DNA from: Chitinophaga pinensis
GTDB taxonomy: Bacteria > Bacteroidota > Bacteroidia > M30B66
Reading direction: 5' to 3'
Length of the DNA stretch: 58,773 nt
Assembly: GCA_945883545.1 (NCBI GenBank)
Contig: CAMCXT010000017.1
Coordinates: 1 to 58,773, forward strand
Positions 17,190 to 27,100 of the stretch are shown one piece after another. Each line of letters opens with the position of its first letter. The first letter of the stretch is position 1. Below the pieces are notes generated by a model. The model did not search any database. It was given only the letters and a program-made list of their open reading frames with translations, and was not told the DNA's origin. Made by a program: the position numbers and the translations under genes.

Positions 17190-18464
17190 TTATTGAATTG
17201 TCTCCAAAAATTCCAAAATAGCACTGTAAATTAAATTTAATTCCTCCTCCGAAATTACGTACGGTGGAGTGATGTAAATTACATTGCCAAGCGGTCTTAA
17301 ATAAATATTTCTATCCAAGAAAAATTGCGTTATTTCTTTAGAAATCGGATTCAAATATCCACGCTCTGCATCGGTATTTAATTCAATTGCCAGAATTGTT
17401 CCTAAATGACGGATTTCAAAAATGCTTTTATTTCCCAGAATTAACTTTTTAAATGCTGCATGTGCATTCGAAATGCTGAGGATATTTTCTTGACAGGTGT
17501 TTTCCAACAGCAATTTCATCGATGCTATGGCAGCACTGCAACTCAGCGGATTGGCAGTAAATGAATGTCCATGGAAAAATGTATGCATCGGATTTTCACT
17601 TACAAATGCATCATATATAAACTCTGGAACTGCTGTAGCACCCAAAGGCAAAGTGCCTCCTGTTAATGTTTTGCTCAGGCAAAGAATATCGGGTTGTTCT
17701 GAAAGGTATTTCGTTGCAAATGATTTTCCAGTTCGATAAAATCCTGTAAAAACTTCATCTGCAATAGTAATTGTACCATATGATTTAGCCAAGTGAATCA
17801 TTTGAGATAATGCACTTGCTTCATGCATTCTCATTCCATTGGCTCCTTGTACGAGTGGTTCGAAAATAAATACTGCAACATCATTTTGATGAACGATTCT
17901 GCTAAATAAATCAAGTGCTTCAGCCGAATTGTGCTTTTCTGGAGCAGGAACAAATTCAACATCAAAAAGCAATTCACCAAATGCAGCACTAAATGCATTT
18001 CGATGTCCAACCGACATGGCACCAAATGTATCACCATGGTACGCATGTTCAAATGCAATGATTTTCTTTCTAGGTTTTCCAAGGTTTTGAAAGTACTGCA
18101 AGGCCATTTTCAGAGCCACTTCAACAGACGTACTTCCATTGTCGGAGTAAAAAATTCTACTTTGTTCTCCAGCAATTAGATGAATTAATTTTTCAGCTAA
18201 TTCAATTGCTGGTTCGTGCGTAAATCCTGCAAAAATGATATGTTCAAGAGTCGAAGCCTGTTTTGCCAATGCTTCTGCAATTGCAGGATGGGCGTGACCA
18301 TGTGCATTTACCCACCAAGAAGCTGTTCCGTCTAGATATTTCTGTCCATTTTCTGCAAATAACCAAACACCTTCAGCACGAACAATTGGGATGTTTTTTT
18401 CTGCTGTGGCAATCTGAGTAAATGGATGCCAAATTACTCTGCTATCGCGGTCTTGAAGGTTCAA
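17190..18464 (-). CDS. bioA: Adenosylmethionine-8-amino-7-oxononanoate aminotransferase
   Basis: A PLP enzyme of biotin synthesis: converts KAPA to DAPA using S-adenosylmethionine as amino donor. The 424-residue class III aminotransferase has WHPFTQ at the start, YSDNGSTSVEVALKMA, HAYHGDTFGAMSVG, the Asp site IADEVFTGFYRTG and the PLP Lys in LSKTLTGGTLPLGA. WHPFTQ and YSDNGST are BioA hallmarks that separate it from ornithine-type aminotransferases. No ATG fits; TTG at 18464 overlaps the bioD stop as TTGA. bioB and bioF are not in the window. Confidence 0.95.
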   Translation of the reverse strand: MNLQDRDSRVIWHPFTQIATAEKNIPIVRAEGVWLFAENGQKYLDGTASWWVNAHGHAHPAIAEALAKQASTLEHIIFAGFTHEPAIELAEKLIHLIAGEQSRIFYSDNGSTSVEVALKMALQYFQNLGKPRKKIIAFEHAYHGDTFGAMSVGHRNAFSAAFGELLFDVEFVPAPEKHNSAEALDLFSRIVHQNDVAVFIFEPLVQGANGMRMHEASALSQMIHLAKSYGTITIADEVFTGFYRTGKSFATKYLSEQPDILCLSKTLTGGTLPLGATAVPEFIYDAFVSENPMHTFFHGHSFTANPLSCSAAIASMKLLLENTCQENILSISNAHAAFKKLILGNKSIFEIRHLGTILAIELNTDAERGYLNPISKEITQFFLDRNIYLRPLGNVIYITPPYVISEEELNLIYSAILEFLETIQ

Positions 18465-19078
18465 ATGTCTGAAAATTTAAGAGATTCTTTTTCAATAAAA
18501 TCACGATTCAATTCGTTGGTTTCAGAAAAACGACCAAGAAATCGGGCTCCACTTCTTTCAAGAATGATCGATTCTGTATCTTGATTTTTATCGCCATTAA
18601 AAATAATTCCCTTCAACTTAACTCCACGCCTTTCTAGTGCTTCAAGGCTCAATAAAGTGTGGTTAATACTTCCAAGATAATGTCGACTCACGAGTATGAC
18701 TTCTGCATTAAAGTGTGGAATTAAATCAATCATTAAATTTCTCCTATTTATTGGAACCATCAAGCCTCCCGCACCTTCAATTATCAGTTTATTGTCGTGT
18801 TGAGGTGCAATTAATTTATCGATTTCGATTTCAATTCCTGCTCTTTCTGCTGAAGCATGCGGCGACATAGGATAGGGCAGAAGATAGCTTTCGGGATGAA
18901 AATAATCTGCACTCATCCCAGTGAATGCTTGTACTTTCATTCGGTCTGTATTCTCTAAATCGCCCGCTTGAATTGGTTTCCAATAATTGGCTTTTAAAGC
19001 TTTAACTAGAATTGCAGAAACAACAGTTTTTCCTACGTCTGTGCCAATTCCAGTGATGAAATATCGCGTTGAAGACAT
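18461..19078 (-). CDS. bioD: Dethiobiotin synthetase
   Basis: ATP-dependent carboxylation of DAPA to dethiobiotin, the step after BioA. It is a 205-residue P-loop protein: GIGTDVGKTVVSAIL (Walker A), YWKPIQAG with the substrate Lys, IEGAGGLMVPINR and a nucleotide-base region GIIFNGDKNQD. It is upstream of bioA and shares 4 bases with it, so the two are coupled. It begins 6 bp after the aroQ stop on the same strand, so the three may form one transcript. Confidence 0.94.
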   Translation of the reverse strand: MSSTRYFITGIGTDVGKTVVSAILVKALKANYWKPIQAGDLENTDRMKVQAFTGMSADYFHPESYLLPYPMSPHASAERAGIEIEIDKLIAPQHDNKLIIEGAGGLMVPINRRNLMIDLIPHFNAEVILVSRHYLGSINHTLLSLEALERRGVKLKGIIFNGDKNQDTESIILERSGARFLGRFSETNELNRDFIEKESLKFSDI

Positions 19079-19084
19079 TCTTTA

Positions 19085-19504
19085 TTAAATGAAATACAGA
19101 ATTCCTAAACGGTAACTTTCTAGTCCAAATCCAGAGATGATCCCCATTGCATTTGGAGCAATGAAACTCTTATGTCGAAATTCTTCCCGGGCAAAAATGT
19201 TGCTGATGTGAATTTCAACAACTGGTGCTGGAATTGCGGTAACGGCATCTCCAATGGCAATTGAGGTATGGGTAAAACCACCAGCATTCATGAGGATTCC
19301 AGTGGCCTTGAATCCCATTTCATGCAAATTGTTGATGATCTCTCCTTCAACGTTGCTTTGGAAAAATGTAATGTTCAATTTCGGGAATTGCATGCGAAGC
19401 TGTTCCAAATATTCATCAAATGGAACAGATCCGTAAATCTCCGTTTCCCGCGTGCCGAGAAGATTTAAATTTGGACCGTTGATTATGTGCAGGTGTTTAC
19501 GCAT
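19085..19504 (-). CDS. aroQ: 3-dehydroquinate dehydratase, type II
   Basis: Dehydrates 3-dehydroquinate to 3-dehydroshikimate in the shikimate pathway. It has 139 residues and the family blocks INGPNLNLLGTRE, EIYGS (catalytic Tyr), INNLHEMGF, NAGGFTHTSIAIGDAV and VEIHISNIFAREEFRHKS (catalytic His). ATG at 19504 gives the standard start; 20 more upstream codons are open but cross into the divergent recombinase gene. The 23-bp gap to the recombinase gene holds both promoters. Confidence 0.95.
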   Translation of the reverse strand: MRKHLHIINGPNLNLLGTRETEIYGSVPFDEYLEQLRMQFPKLNITFFQSNVEGEIINNLHEMGFKATGILMNAGGFTHTSIAIGDAVTAIPAPVVEIHISNIFAREEFRHKSFIAPNAMGIISGFGLESYRLGILYFI

Positions 19505-19527
19505 CAGGCTGTGAAAATACAACAGAA

Positions 19528-20427
19528 ATGGACTGGAAAACCGCCGGAAGAGGATTCCGAACATATTTAAAACTGGAAAGGTCGCTTTCGCCCAATTCTA
19601 TTGAGGCTTATGAAAACGATGTGGCCAAATTGCGGTCATTTCTAGAAGTACACCAAATTGAAATTTCTCCATTACAAGTAAAAACTGGGCATCTACGTTC
19701 AATGCTTCAATGGTGCGCTAAATTGGGCATGCAAGCAAGATCACAAGCCCGTTTGATTTCAGGATTAAGAGCGTTTTTCAGGTATCTTTTATTGGAAAAT
19801 CTCATCCAAGAAGATCCTGCTGAAAATTTAGACACACCTCGATTGGGTAGAAAACTTCCAGTAACCCTCGATGTTGAAGAAATCGATAAAATGATTGCTT
19901 CTATCGATATGAGCAAGCCTGAAGGAGAACGAAACAAGGTCATCTTGGAAACCTTATTCAGTTGTGGATTGCGTGTTTCGGAGCTTGTCGGGCTGAAAAT
20001 TTCCGATTTGCATCCCCAATCGGGTATTCTTAAAGTAACTGGTAAAGGGAACAAAGAGCGATTGGTGCCATTTCCAGGCAGCTTGAGTAGAATGATCGAA
20101 AGCTATCTTCAACACACTAGGAGTGAAGTGCCGCTCAAATATGGAGAAGAAGACATCGTGTTTCTAAACCGAAATGGCCGTCGACTTACACGTGTGATGG
20201 TATTTATTGTTGTGAAAAATCTTGCGCTTAAAGCGGGAATTCGAAAGAAAATATCACCGCACACATTTCGTCATTCTTTTGCTACATCTCTTGTAGAAGG
20301 CGGCGCCGACTTGCGTGCAGTGCAAGAAATGCTTGGCCACGAAAGCATCACGACCACCGAAATTTACACACATTTAGACCGAGATTATTTGAGACAAGTG
20401 ATTCGAGATTTCCATCCTCGGTCTTAG
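19528..20427 (+). CDS. xerD: Tyrosine recombinase XerD-like
   Basis: A 299-residue site-specific recombinase. It has an N-terminal SAM-like core-binding domain (LKLERSLSPNSIEAYENDV) and a catalytic domain with Arg in GLRVSELVGL, Lys in VTGKGNKERLVPF, HTFRHSFATSL (His-x-x-Arg), GHESITTTEIYTH (His) and the nucleophile Tyr in EIYTHLD. Length and the lack of neighbouring integron or phage genes fit the housekeeping XerC/D pair that resolves chromosome dimers. Its place next to aroQ is usual in Bacteroidota. XerC versus XerD is not certain from sequence alone. Confidence 0.9.
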   Translation: MDWKTAGRGFRTYLKLERSLSPNSIEAYENDVAKLRSFLEVHQIEISPLQVKTGHLRSMLQWCAKLGMQARSQARLISGLRAFFRYLLLENLIQEDPAENLDTPRLGRKLPVTLDVEEIDKMIASIDMSKPEGERNKVILETLFSCGLRVSELVGLKISDLHPQSGILKVTGKGNKERLVPFPGSLSRMIESYLQHTRSEVPLKYGEEDIVFLNRNGRRLTRVMVFIVVKNLALKAGIRKKISPHTFRHSFATSLVEGGADLRAVQEMLGHESITTTEIYTHLDRDYLRQVIRDFHPRS

Positions 20428-20519
20428 CCGATAAAGGCTTGAAAATGTTCCCGCAGAAATATACACTTCCATTGAACCTATGCGTTTGCAATTCATAACC
20501 GAATCCAAAACGCACTATC

Positions 20520-21359
20520 ATGGAAACGCAAAAGATTAAACCGGGAACACCAGGCTGGAACGATATTATTTTCGAAGGTCGGAACAAGAATTATGGTGCT
20601 TACACGCTTCGACGCGACTACGACAAAAGAGCAATCACAGGTTTTATATTTGCCGCTGGATTGCTGATTTTAATTACTGGGGCTGGAACAATTAAAGGTT
20701 GGTTAGGATTGGAAACTTTCGAATTAATCAATGCCCATGTGAATTCTGACCCTCGGGTAATGAAGGAAGTGATATTTGAAATTGAAACACCCAAATCAGG
20801 GAGCAAGAAAGAGAAGTCAGAGGCATCACCAGTAAACAACGAGAAGCAGAAGCCCATCAGTAGCGAATCGTTTCTCATAGCAGCTGCCGATTCAATGGAA
20901 GCAGGGCCTGATATTGTGGAAGATACAGCAGGTTTAAGCACTCCGGGTTCTCCAGGTCCAGGTAAAGGTCCCGATGGCCCGGGTAAACCGGGAGATGGAA
21001 GTGGGGGAGATGGTGATGGTGGCGGTACCGGAAACGACCGCAAAATTTTTGATATTCCTGAAATTATGCCCACTTTCCCTGGCGGAGAAACTGAACTCTT
21101 TAAATACCTCAAACGCAGTTTACGTTACCCTAAATTACCCCTCAATGAAGGCCGTGAAGCAGTTGTTTACGTAGCTTTTGTAGTAATGCCAAGCGGTGAA
21201 ATTGGTGAAATTTCTATGTTAAATAAAAATGGTTTTGGGTTCGAAGAAGAGGTTGAACGTGTAGTGAGCAAAATGCCTACTTGGGAACCAGGAACAGTTG
21301 ATGGGCAACCTGTAGCTGTTCGGTTTAAAATGCCAGTTCGGTTTACCCTCTCAAGATAA
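20520..21359 (+). CDS. TonB-like energy transducer
   Basis: 279 residues with TonB architecture. The cytoplasmic N-terminus carries the Bacteroidota motif FEGRNKNYGAYTLRRDYDKR, followed by one membrane segment (FIFAAGLLILITGAGTI). A periplasmic linker rich in Pro, Gly, Ser and Lys follows (GSPGPGKGPDGPGKPGDG and a Gly/Asp run), then a TonB C-terminal domain of about 90 residues (FPGGETELFKYLKRSLRYP, VVYVAFVVMPSGEIGE, MPTWEPGTVDGQPVAVRF). It would couple the proton motive force to outer-membrane TonB-dependent receptors. No exbB/exbD lie next to it. It ends at a strong terminator. Confidence 0.92.
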   Translation: METQKIKPGTPGWNDIIFEGRNKNYGAYTLRRDYDKRAITGFIFAAGLLILITGAGTIKGWLGLETFELINAHVNSDPRVMKEVIFEIETPKSGSKKEKSEASPVNNEKQKPISSESFLIAAADSMEAGPDIVEDTAGLSTPGSPGPGKGPDGPGKPGDGSGGDGDGGGTGNDRKIFDIPEIMPTFPGGETELFKYLKRSLRYPKLPLNEGREAVVYVAFVVMPSGEIGEISMLNKNGFGFEEEVERVVSKMPTWEPGTVDGQPVAVRFKMPVRFTLSR

Positions 21360-21393
21360 TAAGTTCAATAGTGTCCTCAACTTGTGTGAAACA

Positions 21394-21425
21394 AAAAGCC
21401 CCCTGCAGTTTTGAAGGGGGCTTTT
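21394..21425. terminator. Strong terminator between convergent genes
   Basis: AAAAGCCCCCT pairs with AGGGGGCTTTT (about 21394-21404 with 21415-21425), a GC-rich stem flanked by A and T runs. It serves the tonB-like gene and the pterin dehydratase gene. Confidence 0.88.
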
Positions 21426-21428
21426 ATT

Positions 21429-21677
21429 TTAAGCGTTAACTGTCGATTTAAAGACTTGATCGATTTTCTCTGCCAAGTGTTTGTCTTTTTCGGTGATCGT
21501 GTTTTCTTCATCATGTGTAAATAGAAAAATCTCTACCTTATTGTACACATTTCTGATCTCAGGATGATGGTTCACTCGCTCTGCAATCAAAGCTACCTTA
21601 GTGATGAAGGCAAATGCCTCTACAAAGTTCTTGAAAAGAAATTCTTTGTGAAGTTTCCCGTCTGTAGTATTCCACAT
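21429..21677 (-). CDS. 4a-hydroxytetrahydrobiopterin dehydratase (pterin-4a-carbinolamine dehydratase)
   Basis: A small cytosolic enzyme of about 82 residues that dehydrates 4a-hydroxy-tetrahydropterin to recycle pterin cofactor after aromatic amino acid hydroxylation. Family motifs are clear: KEFLFKNFVEAFAFITKVA, the catalytic NHHPEIRNVYNKVEI, then FTHDEENTITEKDKHLAEKID. The ATG at 21677 matches the usual Bacteroidota N-terminus; an ATG at 21731 would add 18 residues. No pterin-dependent hydroxylase gene is next to it, and some homologues act in molybdopterin metabolism instead, so the physiological role is open. Confidence 0.88.
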   Translation of the reverse strand: MWNTTDGKLHKEFLFKNFVEAFAFITKVALIAERVNHHPEIRNVYNKVEIFLFTHDEENTITEKDKHLAEKIDQVFKSTVNA

Positions 21678-21754
21678 AATTGGATATTTTAAGGAAAAGG
21701 GCAAATTTAGACCTTCCTGAATACCATGCATGTTAAAAATTGCTAATTTTATTC

Positions 21755-23692
21755 ATGTTTTATTCAAGGTGTTCTCTAGCAATGCTGACCCGTCTATGCA
21801 CACTTGTGTGTATGTTTCTAACATTGAAAGGCAACGCGCAACACACTTGTCAACAATCGAAATCCAGCTTCAAAGAAATATTGCAGATTAAATCAGGTCG
21901 AAACCAAGTTGACCAAGAAGATATTACTTATTTGGCGGCATTTTGGAACATCGATCCTGCTGTTCGTCAAATTTCTGGGTCGGTGAAATATTCCTTCACT
22001 GTTACTTCTGCAAGCTACGATTCATTCAGATTAGACCTCAGCGACAGTTTAGAAGTGATTGATGTTGTTCGACAAGGAACAAACATTCTGTTCAATCATT
22101 CGATGGAAAAGTTGTCGATTTCCCTTCCGGGGATGACTACCGGCGACACTGCTACCGTGCAGATTTTTTACCAAGGCGTGCCCAGCAATTCTGGGTTTGG
22201 CTCCTTTGTTACTGGAGTCACCAATGCTGGAGATCCTGTGATGTGGACCTTGTCGCAGCCCTTTGGAGCAAGCGATTGGTGGCCGGCTAAAGAGTCTTTT
22301 TCAGACAAGATCGATTCTTCCGATTACTTTATTTCTATCCCTCCGGGAAACAAAGCCGCTGGAGTCGGGAAGTTGGTAGAGGTGGATAGCAGCAGCTCTG
22401 TAGCACATATATACCATTGGAAGCACAGGTACCCTGTAGCGGCCTATCTGATCGCCACAGCCGTAACCAACTATGCTGAAATTCGCCGTGAAGTTCCCTT
22501 GCGCGATGGAAACCTTGAATTGCTCAATTACTGTTATCCAGCCCAGGTTGGTGAATGGGATTGGCAACAAACTGAGGTTATTGCGATGTTGCAATACTTC
22601 GACAGCCTTTTCACGCCTTACCCTTTCATGCTAGAAAAGTATGGTCATGCACAATTCGGATGGGGTGGAGGCATGGAACACCAAACGATGAGTTTCATGG
22701 CCGATCTTGGTCCGTGGTTAACTTCTCATGAGCTCGGGCACCAATGGTTTGGAGATGCAATTACCTGTTCTTCATGGAAAGACATTTGGCTCAATGAGGG
22801 TTTTGCAACCTATGTAACTGGGCTCTTTTTCGAAAGATTCAATCCGCCTGCATTTTACTATTGGAAGAAGAATGTGCGCGATGAAATTACTTCCCAGCCG
22901 GGCGGTTCTGTAATTGTGGATGATACCACATCGGTAAATCGAATTTTTGATGGTCGATTGAGTTATGCCAAAGGTGCTTTTGTATTGCACATGCTGAGAA
23001 ATACGCTCGGTGAACAAGTGTTTTTTGAAGCCTTGAAGAGCTACTTGAATTCCCCTGATTTTCAATTTGGCTTTGTACAGACATCCGATTTTCAAGAATC
23101 TATCGAAAGCGCTTCAGGAGTAAATCTCGATACATTTTTTAACCAATGGATTATTAGCGAAGGGTACCCCAATATTGAGGTGAAATGGATGCCTACAGAT
23201 GAAGGTCTTTACGTTCAACTATCTCAAACAGCAAGTATTGGGAATACTATCTTTTCTACCCAAGTGCCGCTAAGGTTGTTTGGTACTTCCGACAGTACAA
23301 CAATCTTGTTGCCTTTAGATCAAGCCGAAGCTCACTTTTTGCTCAAGCCTGGATTTTCTGTAGGATCGATCGAAGTTGACCCCGAGTCCGATTGGCTGGC
23401 TCGTTACAATTTAACATTTTTAACAACTGAAGCTCCCCTTGAAGATCAAATTGGAATTTATCCCAACCCTGTTTCATCCGACTTCTATGTCAAATTTCCG
23501 AAAGGTCAATTGCCACTGAGTGTTTCAATGATTCAAGCTGACGGCAAAGATGTTGAAGTGGCTGTTTATATAGATAAGGATCTGGGAATATATAAGTTAC
23601 GTTTAGTTGAGTCGACAGCCTCTGGCACATATTGGGTTCAACTTCGTTATCTCAACCAATCGATTAGCATTCCCATAGTGGTTGCCAACTAA
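21755..23692 (+). CDS. Secreted M1 family metallopeptidase with T9SS sorting domain
   Basis: About 645 residues. It has an N-terminal signal peptide (LTRLCTLVCMFLTLKGNAQ), the M1 beta domain, and an exopeptidase motif GGMEHQTMSFM in place of GAMEN. The zinc site is SHELGHQWFGD, with Glu in NEGFATYVTGLFFE and a Tyr candidate in GRLSYAKGAFVLHML. The last 80 residues form a type IX C-terminal sorting domain, beginning IGIYPNPVSSDFYVKF and closing with GTYWVQLRYLNQ. The protein should cross the outer membrane and stay on the surface or be released. ATG at 21755 is preferred because a TAATTTTA box lies just before it; ATG at 21782 is also possible. Confidence 0.92.
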   Translation: MFYSRCSLAMLTRLCTLVCMFLTLKGNAQHTCQQSKSSFKEILQIKSGRNQVDQEDITYLAAFWNIDPAVRQISGSVKYSFTVTSASYDSFRLDLSDSLEVIDVVRQGTNILFNHSMEKLSISLPGMTTGDTATVQIFYQGVPSNSGFGSFVTGVTNAGDPVMWTLSQPFGASDWWPAKESFSDKIDSSDYFISIPPGNKAAGVGKLVEVDSSSSVAHIYHWKHRYPVAAYLIATAVTNYAEIRREVPLRDGNLELLNYCYPAQVGEWDWQQTEVIAMLQYFDSLFTPYPFMLEKYGHAQFGWGGGMEHQTMSFMADLGPWLTSHELGHQWFGDAITCSSWKDIWLNEGFATYVTGLFFERFNPPAFYYWKKNVRDEITSQPGGSVIVDDTTSVNRIFDGRLSYAKGAFVLHMLRNTLGEQVFFEALKSYLNSPDFQFGFVQTSDFQESIESASGVNLDTFFNQWIISEGYPNIEVKWMPTDEGLYVQLSQTASIGNTIFSTQVPLRLFGTSDSTTILLPLDQAEAHFLLKPGFSVGSIEVDPESDWLARYNLTFLTTEAPLEDQIGIYPNPVSSDFYVKFPKGQLPLSVSMIQADGKDVEVAVYIDKDLGIYKLRLVESTASGTYWVQLRYLNQSISIPIVVAN

Positions 23693-24156
23693 GAACAATC
23701 TCTTTGGGTGATATATTTTTTTCGTTGATGTAAGATTAAATACTAATTTCGCATAAAAATAAAACCAATCTGCAATTAAAAATTATTATTTAGTTAGACT
23801 GATTTTTAGGTAACATTCTGAAAATCAAAACAGCATTATGAATCTTTATCTTAAGTTTATCAATTTGGGAATTTTAAAAATGAGCTAAGGCTCCAAGTTT
23901 TTAATGTGATAAGTTGAATGAAAATTGAAATAATTGCGAAATCGGCAATCTGTCTTACACCTCGAACGGAAAAATTGAAAACCTTATAAAAAAGAGGCCG
24001 TTATAAGTTCAAGTTCAAAAAGACCGAATGGAGTATATGTACCAAGTTTACAAACCACAAAAGCTAGCTGAATCAAACATTCAGAAGCGAAAAAACTCAA
24101 ACCGAATGGAATCTACTTCCAGTTCGGTAAAATGCATTTTATTAAAACCTAATTCT
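23693..24156. other. AT-rich leader region before the giant secreted protein gene
   Basis: There is no convincing gene here. It is AT-rich with several A and T runs and no clear TAnnTTTG box or stable hairpin. The giant gene's frame is open from 24028 (ATG) through 24157 (ATG); the 43 codons between are Lys/Ser/Asn-rich and lie before a normal signal peptide, so they are more likely leader than protein. Confidence 0.4.
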
Positions 24157-27100
24157 ATGAAAACAATTTCTACAAGTTCAAGCTTGGGTAATTTGTCGGC
24201 ATCCATCAGATTAATGCTGTTGATGCTGTTGATGCTGTCTGGCTGGAATGCCTCGGCTCAAGTAACAAAAACCTCTGCCAGTGCTGGTAACTGGAGCACA
24301 ATTACTTGGAGTCCCGCAGGTTTACCTGCAGCTGGAGACCATGTAATTATCGCCCACGCAGTTACAGCCAACGTTGCTATCTCTGTTGGAAACCTAACAG
24401 TGAATAGTGGTTCAACACTTACCATGTCGAATCAAAACGTAACTGCTGCAGGCAATACTATTATTAATGGTACACTTGCCGATAACAATGCGGCCGGTAC
24501 AAATACCTTTTCAGGTAGCTTCACTGTAGGTGCAACTGGAAACTATACCACCACTTCAACTTCTCCCTTGGTTTTTGGCGGCAACATTTCCAATTCGGGT
24601 ACATTTAATAGATCTGGTGCTGGTGCAATAACCTTCACAAACTCTTTGTCTATTGGTGGCTCGAATGTAATTGCACTCGGAGGCGGTACAGCAACTTTGG
24701 CTGCTGATGCGGTGGTTACAAACAATGGTTCGGTTACATTCTTAGGTACAATCAATGGAACGAACACTGGTTCAACCTGGATCAACGCTGCTAGTTCTAG
24801 CCTTGCTATTAATGGCACAACTCCAATGGCAACGGGTACTTTTGATGTATCGGCAACATCTAACAACGTTACTTACGGTGGTGCAAGTCAAACCATCAAA
24901 TCAGCAACATACTTCAACATTGTGTTCGGAGGTAGTGGAACCAAAACGATTCCCGACATCATAGTTAATGGTAACTTCACTAGAAATGCAGGTAATTTAG
25001 CCTTTTCTGGATCATCAATCACCTTTGAGGGTTCGACCAATGCAAACCTCACCCTTACAAATCTAGCAGTTACCTTCCCCAATTTCGTAATCAACAAACC
25101 AGGCGCAGCGCTTTCGATCGTTCCTGGAGGCACAATTATCACCACCATGACTTCGCTATCAGTTTCTGATGGTGATTTGAATTTTGGTTCCACTAACACA
25201 ACAGTTAGAGTGAATGGTACCCTTGCTGGTGCTGGAACAATCAACATGTCGGGCGCTGCTGGGCATGTCTTACGTTTATTCGGTACCAGCAATAATATTG
25301 CTTCTCTTTTAAGCACTTCCGGAACTGTTGAATATGCAGCAACTGGCGATCAGGAAGTTTTCAGCACGCCAAACTACCGTACACTTTTACTTTCAGGAAG
25401 TGGCATCAAATCACTTACTGGAAATGCTACAGTTAGTACTTTATTGAACTTGTCTTCAAATCTTTTATTGAGCCTTGGCAATTCCAATCTACGGTTAACT
25501 GCCAATGCAACACTCTCTGGAACATTCGGAACTTCCCGCTACATCGTTACAGATGCGAGCGGTGCTTTCATTAAGGAAGGTACTGCAACAGGCGACTTTA
25601 CTACCGACATCCCTTCAGGTGTTTATCCTTTAGGGAATTCAGGTGGACTTTATACCCCTTTCACACTTTCGGCATTAACTGCTACCATTACAGGTACTGG
25701 TGCTATTTCTGTTCGTGCAGTGCCTACACGCCAGCCCAATGTGCCTTATTTTAACAATGCATTGATCAAATATTGGGACATCATCACCACGAACCTTTCT
25801 GGTATTTCTGCAAATGCATCTTTCCAATACCGTCCTTCTGAAGTAATTGGTAACGCCTTGTTATATCAACCACGCGTTTGGAATGGTACAGCTTTGACTA
25901 CACCTGCAGGAGCTAGTTCAGCAGGTACAAATCCTGCTGCAACGACTGCAACTACTTTCCTTACGGGGCAATGGACTTCTCTCGATCCTGCAACAAGAAC
26001 GACTTTGTATTCTTACCAATCTGGCGATTGGGCCGACCCAAACACATGGACAATCGATCCTTCAGGAAGTACCTTGTTAAATCCAATTGTACCAACTACA
26101 GGTGATCAAGTAATTATCCTTCCTGGTCGTAATGTTTTTACCACAATTTCTAGAACAATCGGTTCTATTGAAATCCAAAGCGGAGCGATCCTCGATTTAG
26201 GAACTTCAACAGGCCATAACTTCGGCGTTGTTAGTGGTGAAGGAACTTTAAGGATTTCTGCAGCAATTTCACCTGCGGCATTCCCAGTTGGAACTTTCAC
26301 AGATTTCGTTTCTGCTACTGGTGGTTCTGTTGAGTATTATAATTTACCAGCAACATGTGTACTTCCAGCACAAAACACATACAACAACTTATCATTTACA
26401 AATTCAACTTCTGTTTCCTATACAGCTCAAGTAAACAATGGCTTAATCATCAATGGAAGCTTAAGTCTTTCAAGATCTGGTACAGGAGCATCTAACTTCG
26501 ATTTTGGTACAGGCGGTGGACATACCTATACTGTATTCAAAGATGTTACGGTAGGTGCTGGTTGTCGCCATGGTATTGCTACTGCATCTACTTCTGGTTT
26601 CAACTATTACATTCATGGGAATTTGTTGGTTGATGGACAGTTGATCATGCAAAATGGTGCAGCTTACACAGGTACTTCTGGTAGAGCGCAAATCACTTTC
26701 CGCGGAGCAACCACAAACAATACTGCAACATTTAATTCTGGTTCTACGGCTACTCTCTATGACATTTATGTTAATAAGAATGATGGTTACGAAATGTACA
26801 TTTCATCATCCTCATCAGCAACCGTAAATTTCTTCGGAAATGCATTTACAATTTTGCCAATTCGCGGTACCATGCGTCTTGGACCCAATCTGAATATTCC
26901 TCGCATGGGGAATGTCGGTAACTACGATTTGGGTAGTTCTTCCTTACTTCCAGTGCTTTGGATTGATGGGGCTATTGTTACAGATGGTGGTGTTGGTGGT
27001 GCTATTGTTCCTTACGGTACACTGAAAATCACTGCTGGATCCCTTACTTGTACAAATGGTCAACGTTCGGTGGTAATTCGCGAATCTGGTTTGTTCCAAA

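Noticed and set aside
24028..24156. N-terminal extension of the giant secreted protein
   Set aside because: It would put 43 polar residues before a normal signal peptide; kept only as an alternative start.
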